19,527 bases of DNA from an uncultured bacterium. GTDB lineage: Bacteria > Bacillota > Clostridia > Oscillospirales > Acutalibacteraceae. The translations under genes and the position numbers were made by a program. The DNA is taken from the NCBI GenBank assembly GCA_905215105.1, contig CAJMOI010000025.1, positions 1 to 19,527 of the forward strand, read 5' to 3'. This document shows, in pieces, positions 15,602 through 19,527 of this stretch. Position 1 is the stretch's first letter. Each line of letters starts with the position of its first letter. The notes beneath the pieces were generated by a model. The model had not been told where the DNA came from. It saw only the letters and a list, made by a program, of their open reading frames with translations, and ran no database searches.

Positions 15602-16801
15602 CTATTTCAGCATATATTTTTTCAGTTCCTGGCGCTGGCGGATTCCCAGCTTTTGCAGAGCGGTGGAGATATAGTGTTTGACAGTGTGAGAAGATATGTT
15701 CATGTGCTGCGCGATTTCCTGATTTGTCCATCCGCGAGCTGCCAGCATCGCCGTCGCAAATTCGGTTGTTGTCAGATCGTCTGCAACATTGTGTCCGGTT
15801 TCCGGGTTGTGTATTTTCCGCCATCCGGCGGAAAAGCGATAGGTAATCGCGATGATTCTCTTGAAATCTTCCGGCCAGCCCGGTTTAATGACCGCCTCCA
15901 GCATTCCGCCGAGCAGTCCATGATGTTCTCCAAAACCTTCAATCAAATCGTCGGGACGGGCAATTTCCCATGCTGCCAGCAGGTGCTTCTGCGCCTGCTG
16001 CGTCTGCTTTAAGTTCATATAATCCATAACCGCTACCAGATGCAGATAAATGGCAGGAATAGGGTACCGGGATGCTCCCATGTTAAGAGCACCTTCCACG
16101 ATCCCCACACTTTTTCCGTAGTCCTGTTTCAAATAAAGAAAGTGAGCTTGAACATACAAGGCAAACGCCCGCACACCGGGTGGCAGTATCGGCAGGAACT
16201 CCTGTACCGGAGGCATTCCCTCCGGCAGAGGAAGGTGCAAAAGCACCGAGGCTGCAAATACAACGAAATCCTCGACAGCGCGTATATATGAGGCTTTTTG
16301 AGCATTGGCTTCCAACGTGTTTTTGATTTCTGTCAGCGCATATTGGGCGTGCTGGATTTGACCAACGGATAAATTCGCATAGGCATAAATCCAACAGGAG
16401 AAAAGGCGGTATCCCGCTTCAGGGCACGTCAGATACAGCTCCACTTCCTGGATGGCTTTTTCAGGCTGGCCGCTGAAATAATGATACTCTGCAAGCGCAA
16501 TTTCTTTTCTGGAACCGTCCTCCATTTCGTTAATATATTCCAAACAGCTTCCCGGCTTAAAAGGCGTGTTCATCAGCGGCATAAACTCCGAAAAAATTTC
16601 CGGCTGTGACCGGGAACGCCGGAGAACAGGGTGTTTCTTTTTCTTTCGCGGATCCTGTGGTTTCATTGCACTGGACGGAATTCCCCATGACTTCCCGAAT
16701 TTTCGGATTCCATCAATCCGGCCTTCAGCACAATATTTCTGTACCAGCCGTTCTGAAATGTTCCATTTTTTTGCAGCTTCCTGCACGGTGATATATTCCA
16801 T
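15602..16801 (-). CDS. Transcriptional regulator: excisionase/MerR-like N-terminal HTH, TPR-like middle, LuxR C-terminal HTH
   Basis: The 399-residue protein begins with a DNA-binding helix-turn-helix of the excisionase/HTH_17 type (MEYITVQEAAKKWNISERLVQ..., about 1-48, including ...GRIDGIRKFGKSWGIP). A basic linker (PRKKKKHPVLRRSRS) follows, then a helical repeat region of about 75-330 with TPR/MalT-like spacing. It ends in a LuxR/GerE HTH (about 338-395: ARGWTNQEIAQHMNISSHTV...TALQKLGIRQRQEL). No receiver domain is present. Two DNA-binding domains at opposite ends is unusual but recurs in gut Clostridia next to large surface-protein genes (from general knowledge). ATG 16801 has GGAGG 6 nt upstream, so I chose it over the open frame to 16831. 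It lies directly upstream of the leader ORF and giant gene on the same strand and is probably their regulator; autoregulation is suggested by dyads in its own leader. Confidence 0.9.
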   Translation of the reverse strand: MEYITVQEAAKKWNISERLVQKYCAEGRIDGIRKFGKSWGIPSSAMKPQDPRKKKKHPVLRRSRSQPEIFSEFMPLMNTPFKPGSCLEYINEMEDGSRKEIALAEYHYFSGQPEKAIQEVELYLTCPEAGYRLFSCWIYAYANLSVGQIQHAQYALTEIKNTLEANAQKASYIRAVEDFVVFAASVLLHLPLPEGMPPVQEFLPILPPGVRAFALYVQAHFLYLKQDYGKSVGIVEGALNMGASRYPIPAIYLHLVAVMDYMNLKQTQQAQKHLLAAWEIARPDDLIEGFGEHHGLLGGMLEAVIKPGWPEDFKRIIAITYRFSAGWRKIHNPETGHNVADDLTTTEFATAMLAARGWTNQEIAQHMNISSHTVKHYISTALQKLGIRQRQELKKYMLK

Positions 16802-16896
16802 ACTGCACCTCCACACGCTCCCTTTGGACAAATGGCAAAACCATTCGCGATCCCGTACACTTTCTGCCTTTTTGGAGAAAAATTACACTTCGTTTT

Positions 16897-16916
16897 TTAT
16901 TCGCATATACGAATAA
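16897..16916. promoter_or_regulatory. Perfect inverted repeat (operator candidate) in the regulator leader
   Basis: TTATTCG and CGAATAA are separated by CATATA, a perfect 7-bp dyad ~95 bp upstream of the regulator start and downstream of its promoter. The form is typical of a protein binding site; no U-tract follows. Confidence 0.45.
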
Positions 16917-16934
16917 TTTCTGTTAAATTCTGTT

Positions 16935-16962
16935 GTTCGAAAGTATAAATACTTTTTTGAAC
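16935..16962. promoter_or_regulatory. Second dyad (operator candidate) in the regulator leader
   Basis: A perfect core AAAGTAT-AA-ATACTTT (16940-16955) extends outward to GTTC/GAAC with a small asymmetric bulge. It lies 40-70 bp downstream of the predicted -10 box. It could be an operator or a weak leader hairpin. Confidence 0.45.
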
Positions 16963-17002
16963 GTTTTCTTTGTTCTTTCTGTTCGCCATTCCGTATAGTT
17001 TT

Positions 17003-17030
17003 ATTATATCAATTTATTTGACATTTGCAA
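17003..17030 (-). promoter_or_regulatory. Promoter of the LuxR-type regulator
   Basis: On the minus strand TTGCAA (17025-17030), a 16-bp spacer and a perfect TATAAT (17003-17008) are present. The transcript would carry a ~195-nt leader containing the two dyads. Confidence 0.75.
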
Positions 17031-17321
17031 GTGAAAAACAGGATATGAAGTTTAAACCAGAGGCTATATAGCATAAAAAAACAAGGATGTCGATATGCTC
17101 GCCATTTTGTTGAATTCCAAGGTGCAGGTAATTGCCATCAGTGAAGTACAGCCAATCCTACGATTACACAAATGGATGAAATAGGGCTTAACATCAAGAT
17201 TCTCTATTTTCGCGTTTATCAAAAACGAAAAATTATATTTTATATTGTTCCGGGAAGGTCAGAATCACTTTCTATTGCATTGACAGAATAAATATCTGTT
17301 ATAGACGCGAGAAAAAAGGTA
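17031..17321. other. Gene-poor AT-rich stretch with possible decayed coding sequence
   Basis: The stretch between the regulator promoter and the tRNA-Ala(CGC) terminator holds no convincing gene. On the minus strand two adjacent frames read like broken pieces of one protein (around NLDVKPYFIHLC, then DWLYFTDGNYLHLGI). They have no start or ribosome binding site and are interrupted by a stop. On the plus strand a 29-codon ORF (17095-17184) has AAGGA upstream, but nothing else supports it. Confidence 0.35.
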
Positions 17322-17367
17322 AAACAAAAAACCAAACCCGGAACGCAAATTGCGTCCCGGGTTTGGC
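17322..17367 (-). terminator. Intrinsic terminator of tRNA-Ala(CGC)
   Basis: On the minus strand a strong stem (CCAAACCCGGGACGCAA with TTGCGTTCCGGGTTTGG, one G-T pair) is followed by TTTTTTGTTTT. It starts 7 bp after the tRNA 3' end. Confidence 0.95.
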
Positions 17368-17373
17368 CTGGCG

Positions 17374-17449
17374 TGGTGGACTCGAAGGGGATCGAACCCT
17401 CGACCTCTCGGATGCGAACCGAACGCTCTCCCAGCTGAGCTACGAGCCC
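17374..17449 (-). tRNA. tRNA-Ala (anticodon CGC)
   Basis: A complete 76-nt cloverleaf. The acceptor stem is GGGCTCG/CGAGTCC, the D stem GCTC/GAGC, and the anticodon stem TTCGG/CCGAG. The loop TTCGCAT gives anticodon CGC. The T arm is GAGGG-TTCGATC-CCCTT. CCA is encoded. It reads GCG alanine codons, which fits the GCG-rich genes at the window's left end. Confidence 0.95.
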
Positions 17450-17475
17450 ATATTCTGCTTTCTGCAACGCTGAAT

Positions 17476-17504
17476 ATTATAGCACGTTCTGGCGGGATTT
17501 GCAA
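17476..17504 (-). promoter_or_regulatory. Promoter of tRNA-Ala(CGC)
   Basis: On the minus strand TTGCAA (17499-17504), exactly 17 bp, and perfect TATAAT (17476-17481) are present; the tRNA begins 26 bp further on. The left inverted element starts only 20 bp upstream of the -35 box. Confidence 0.9.
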
Positions 17505-17524
17505 TCTTTTTTTCCCTTTTCCTG

Positions 17525-17645
17525 ATTTTAGTCCTTTAAGTCCTTTTAGTCCCGGGAATAAAATTGGAAAATGCTTCCCGAAGCACAGGAAAGGGGAATT
17601 TAGTCCTTTTAGTCCTTTTAGTCCTTTTAGTCCTTTTAGTCCTGA
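17525..17645 (+). repeat. Left copy of an inverted intergenic element with (TTTTAGTCC)n units
   Basis: The element reads ATTTTAGTCC, TTTAAGTCC, TTTTAGTCC. A ~50-bp core begins CGGGAATAAAATTGG and includes CACAGGAAAGGGGAATTTAG. Four tandem TTTTAGTCC units then end in TGAC. A near-identical design lies at 19355-19481 in the opposite orientation. The core carries its own small dyad (CGGGAA...TTCCCG). It is not a CRISPR array, because the tandem units have no spacers. It overlaps the last codons and the stop of the MGMT gene. Confidence 0.9.
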
Positions 17646-17986
17646 CCCTGTAACGCTGAAACTGTGTCCGGATGCCACAGGAACCCCTTCATATCCGCCC
17701 GGCCATCGGGCAAAAATCCGACCCCCTCCTGTTCCAGCATCTCCCGCTGGCGGGCAGGGCCGCCGAACACTTCACCGGGACACAGGGAACCGTCCTTATA
17801 CAGCACTCTGTGACAGGGCAGCTCAGAGGGCGCCGTGTGCATCAGCGCCCCCACAATTCTGGCTGCCCGGGGATGCCCCGCCAGAAAGGCAATCTGCCCA
17901 TAGCAGCTCACCTTCCCACGGGGAATCCGGGCGGTAATCTCATAGACCCTCTTCCGGAACTCATTGGTGACACGTTCACCAGCCAT
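17636..17986 (-). CDS. MGMT-family O6-alkylguanine-DNA alkyltransferase (short, single-domain)
   Basis: The 116-residue protein is the C-terminal DNA-binding/active-site domain alone, like short bacterial MGMT-family proteins. IPRGKVSCYGQIAFLAG (about 21-37) is the characteristic segment. Arg43 (RIVG) is the base-flipping 'finger'. PCHR at 57-60 keeps the alkyl-acceptor Cys58, so it should be a true suicide alkyltransferase and not a Cys-less ATL protein. It repairs O6-alkylguanine by direct transfer. The ATG at 17986 shares one base with the amylase stop (TGATG) and has GGGAGA ~7 nt upstream, so the two genes are coupled. The last codons and the TAA lie inside the left (TTTTAGTCC)n element, so the native C-terminus was probably replaced or trimmed by the element. 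Confidence 0.92.
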   Translation of the reverse strand: MAGERVTNEFRKRVYEITARIPRGKVSCYGQIAFLAGHPRAARIVGALMHTAPSELPCHRVLYKDGSLCPGEVFGGPARQREMLEQEGVGFLPDGRADMKGFLWHPDTVSALQGQD

Positions 17987-19293
17987 CAGAAAATCTCCCA
18001 GAAGGCGGCAAAGAAGGGCGGCAGCTCGCTTCCCCCGCCGAAGTCATGAACTTCCCCGGTAATCAAATCCCGGGCACGGCCTGCCTGTGCGTCGAAGTGG
18101 GCATGATAGGGCTCGGCGGATGCATTGATGGCCACCAGCACCCGCTGATCCTCGAACTTCCGCTCGAAAATCCACTGATGGTTCTGCTGCATCACGGTCC
18201 GATAGCTGCCGTATTGCAGCGCCTTGCTGGAGGAAAAAGCCTTGGCACAGGCGGAAATCCACTGGGTCAGGTCGTTTTCCAGAGGCTTTTCAAAACAGGG
18301 GCGCAGCGCCGGGTCCCCATCCTGTTTTTTGCCCTCTGCTCCCCACTCGCTTCCGTAATAGATGCAGGGGATGCCGGGCATACCAAACAGCATTCCATAC
18401 AGGGGCTTTACATGTCTGGGCTCTGTCAGAATGCTGGCCAGCCGGGTAACATCATGGTTATCGGCGAAGTTGAACAGGTGCTTTCCCCTGTACAGGGTCC
18501 AGTTTTCCGGCCCGAACTGCCGGTTGAGGGAAAAGCCGATTTCAAACATGTTCATACAGTTGAAGCTGGAATACAGCCCTTTATAACACTCATAGTTGGT
18601 GACGCTGTGGAGCATCTGGTCGTTCATCCGCTGGTTGTAATCGCCGTGAAGCATTTCACCCAGCAGGAAGAACTCCGGTTTCAGCCCGTCACAGAAGCTC
18701 CGCAGACGGCGCAGGAAGTCCAGCTCCAGACAGTAGGCCACGTCCAGCCGCAGGCCGTCAATGCCGAACTCCTCCACCCAGCCGCGGATGCAGTCCAGCA
18801 GGTGATCCACCACCACAGGGTTGCGAAGGTTCAGCTTCACCAGCTCATAGTGACCTTCCCAGCCCTCATACCACAGACCGTCATTATAGCCGTTATTGCC
18901 GCCGAAATTGATGTGGAACCAGTCCCGATAGGGAGAGCTTTCCCGGTTGTGCAGCACATCCTGAAAGGCCCAGAAGCCCCGTCCCACATGGTTGAACACA
19001 CCGTCCAGCACCACCCGGATGCCCGCCTGATGCAGGGCGTCACAGACCTCTTTGAAGTCCTGATTGCTGCCCAGACGGCAGTCAATTTTCCGGAAATCCC
19101 GGGTGTCATAGCCGTGGTTGTCGGACTCGAACACCGGGGAAAAATAGATGGCCCCGATATGCAGCTTTTGCAGATGAGGAATCCACTCCTTCACCTTCTG
19201 AATGCGGGGAACCATCAGCCCATCGTTGGAAAGGGGTGCACCGCAGAACCCCAGCGGATAGATTTGATAGAATACGGATTCATATGCCCACAT
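17986..19293 (-). CDS. Intracellular GH13 alpha-amylase family glycoside hydrolase
   Basis: The 435-residue TIM-barrel enzyme has no signal peptide, so it acts in the cytosol on imported maltodextrins or glycogen. The GH13 motifs are in order. DGVFNH is at 97-102. GLRLD is at 180-184, with nucleophile Asp184. LLGEM is at 210-214, with acid/base Glu213. FADNHD is at 276-281, with the third acidic residue Asp281. All catalytic residues are intact. A short C-terminal beta domain (about 350-435) ends in AFWEIF. ATG 19293 has AAAGGAG about 9 nt upstream. The gene is first of a two-gene unit with the MGMT gene. The right inverted element lies 62 bp upstream, and I see no strong promoter between them. 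The exact specificity (amylase, neopullulanase, maltogenic) cannot be settled by eye. Confidence 0.95.
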   Translation of the reverse strand: MWAYESVFYQIYPLGFCGAPLSNDGLMVPRIQKVKEWIPHLQKLHIGAIYFSPVFESDNHGYDTRDFRKIDCRLGSNQDFKEVCDALHQAGIRVVLDGVFNHVGRGFWAFQDVLHNRESSPYRDWFHINFGGNNGYNDGLWYEGWEGHYELVKLNLRNPVVVDHLLDCIRGWVEEFGIDGLRLDVAYCLELDFLRRLRSFCDGLKPEFFLLGEMLHGDYNQRMNDQMLHSVTNYECYKGLYSSFNCMNMFEIGFSLNRQFGPENWTLYRGKHLFNFADNHDVTRLASILTEPRHVKPLYGMLFGMPGIPCIYYGSEWGAEGKKQDGDPALRPCFEKPLENDLTQWISACAKAFSSSKALQYGSYRTVMQQNHQWIFERKFEDQRVLVAINASAEPYHAHFDAQAGRARDLITGEVHDFGGGSELPPFFAAFWEIF

Positions 19294-19354
19294 GGGTTAT
19301 CGCTCCTTTGCTGCCCGGCCAAAGCCGTGCCGTGATGAAAATTTAAAATAGAAG

Positions 19355-19481
19355 TCAGGACTAAAAGGAATAAAAGGACTAAATTCCCTTTTTCCTGTGT
19401 CCGGTGTCCTGTGTCCGGGGAAGCGTTTTCAAATTTTATTCCCGGGACTAAAAGGACTAAAAGGACTTAAAGGACTAAAAT
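19355..19481 (-). repeat. Right copy of the inverted (TTTTAGTCC)n element
   Basis: Read on the minus strand it starts ATTTTAGTCC, TTTAAGTCC, then two TTTTAGTCC units. A core follows, beginning CGGGAATAAAATTTG, with an extra near-duplicate of CCGGACACAGGA. Next come TTTAGTCC, TTTTATTCC, TTTTAGTCC and TGAC. It matches the left copy end to end but differs in unit number (fewer after the core, one more before it) and in the core. It sits between the amylase gene and the terminator at 19482. Confidence 0.9.
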
Positions 19482-19508
19482 AAAAAAACTGCCGGAACAA
19501 CCCGGCAG
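19482..19508 (-). terminator. Intrinsic terminator of a minus-strand gene lying beyond the window
   Basis: On the minus strand the stem CTGCCGG/CCGGCAG with a short loop is followed by TTTTTTTATTTT. Its source gene is to the right of the window. The right inverted element begins inside its T-tail. Confidence 0.85.
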
Positions 19509-19527
19509 TCCTTCCACACTTATTATA

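Noticed and set aside
17095..17184. Plus-strand 29-codon ORF with AAGGA upstream
   Set aside because: Too short, no recognisable features, located in gene-poor sequence; kept only as a remark.
17525..17645. CRISPR-like array from the tandem units
   Set aside because: Units are only 9 bp, directly abutting, with no unique spacers, and there are no cas genes.
17265..17678. A minus-strand ORF with GLKGLKGLKG repeats
   Set aside because: It is the translation of the left (TTTTAGTCC)n element, the tRNA-Ala(CGC) and its terminator; no ribosome site and no coding character.
18046..19335. A 429-codon plus-strand ORF opposite the amylase gene
   Set aside because: Antisense shadow of the GH13 gene, whose catalytic motifs are all intact on the minus strand.
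19509..19527. TATAAT-like hexamer on the minus strand at the window end, suggesting a tiny RNA ending at 19482
   Set aside because: The -35 region lies outside the window, so a promoter cannot be supported.

Overview
The window looks like chromosome from a Gram-positive, endospore-forming anaerobe of the Clostridia. A gut-type Oscillospirales (Ruminococcaceae-like) bacterium is my best guess. The evidence is a SPOCS/LysM coat protein next to spoIVA, strong AGGAGG-type ribosome binding sites, TTGNNN/TATAAT promoters, and a giant wall-type surface protein with dockerin, cohesin and InlB-type repeats. Composition is medium GC. The first 2.7 kb (sporulation genes) appears richer in GCG/CGC-type codons than what follows. 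Species cannot be named from this sequence alone.

Layout. (1) 1-3602, plus strand: a spore-envelope cluster. It holds the 3' part of a SipL-like SPOCS+LysM gene, spoIVA, a small single-pass membrane protein, and an M50 site-2 (SpoIVFB-like) protease whose ATG overlaps the preceding stop. (2) 3674-5965, minus strand: an ADP-ribosylglycohydrolase (DraG/ARH) gene, a DUF3841-like gene 13 bp behind it, then glycerol-3-phosphate dehydrogenase (gpsA). (3) 6134-7020, plus strand: a lipoprotein, then tRNA-Ala(GGC) with its own promoter and two terminators. (4) 7021-8930, minus strand: an operon of a maltose/galactoside-type acetyltransferase, a frameshifted membrane protein and dcd, behind a clear promoter and a leader with competing hairpins. 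(5) 8947-17030, minus strand: an accessory block. A regulator joining an excisionase-like N-terminal HTH to a LuxR C-terminal HTH is followed by a 35-codon leader ORF that overlaps, by ATGA, a 2053-residue surface protein. Both edges of the block hold low-quality, possibly decayed sequence. (6) 17322-19508, minus strand: tRNA-Ala(CGC), then a GH13 amylase coupled to an MGMT-family alkyltransferase. These two genes are bracketed by two inverted copies of an approximately 125-bp element built around (TTTTAGTCC)n units.

How the parts fit. The first cluster probably builds the spore basement layer (SpoIVA plus its LysM partner) and performs intramembrane proteolysis in the forespore envelope. The ARH/DUF3841 pair suggests removal of ADP-ribose, possibly opposing a partner activity. 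The regulator, leader ORF and giant protein look like one regulated surface-adhesin locus. The inverted repeats look like a mobile or expanding intergenic element family, and one copy supplies the stop codon of the MGMT gene. The best candidates for something undescribed are the paired inverted (TTTTAGTCC)n elements, the giant protein carrying both dockerin and cohesin with its coupled leader ORF, and the ARH-DUF3841 gene pair.
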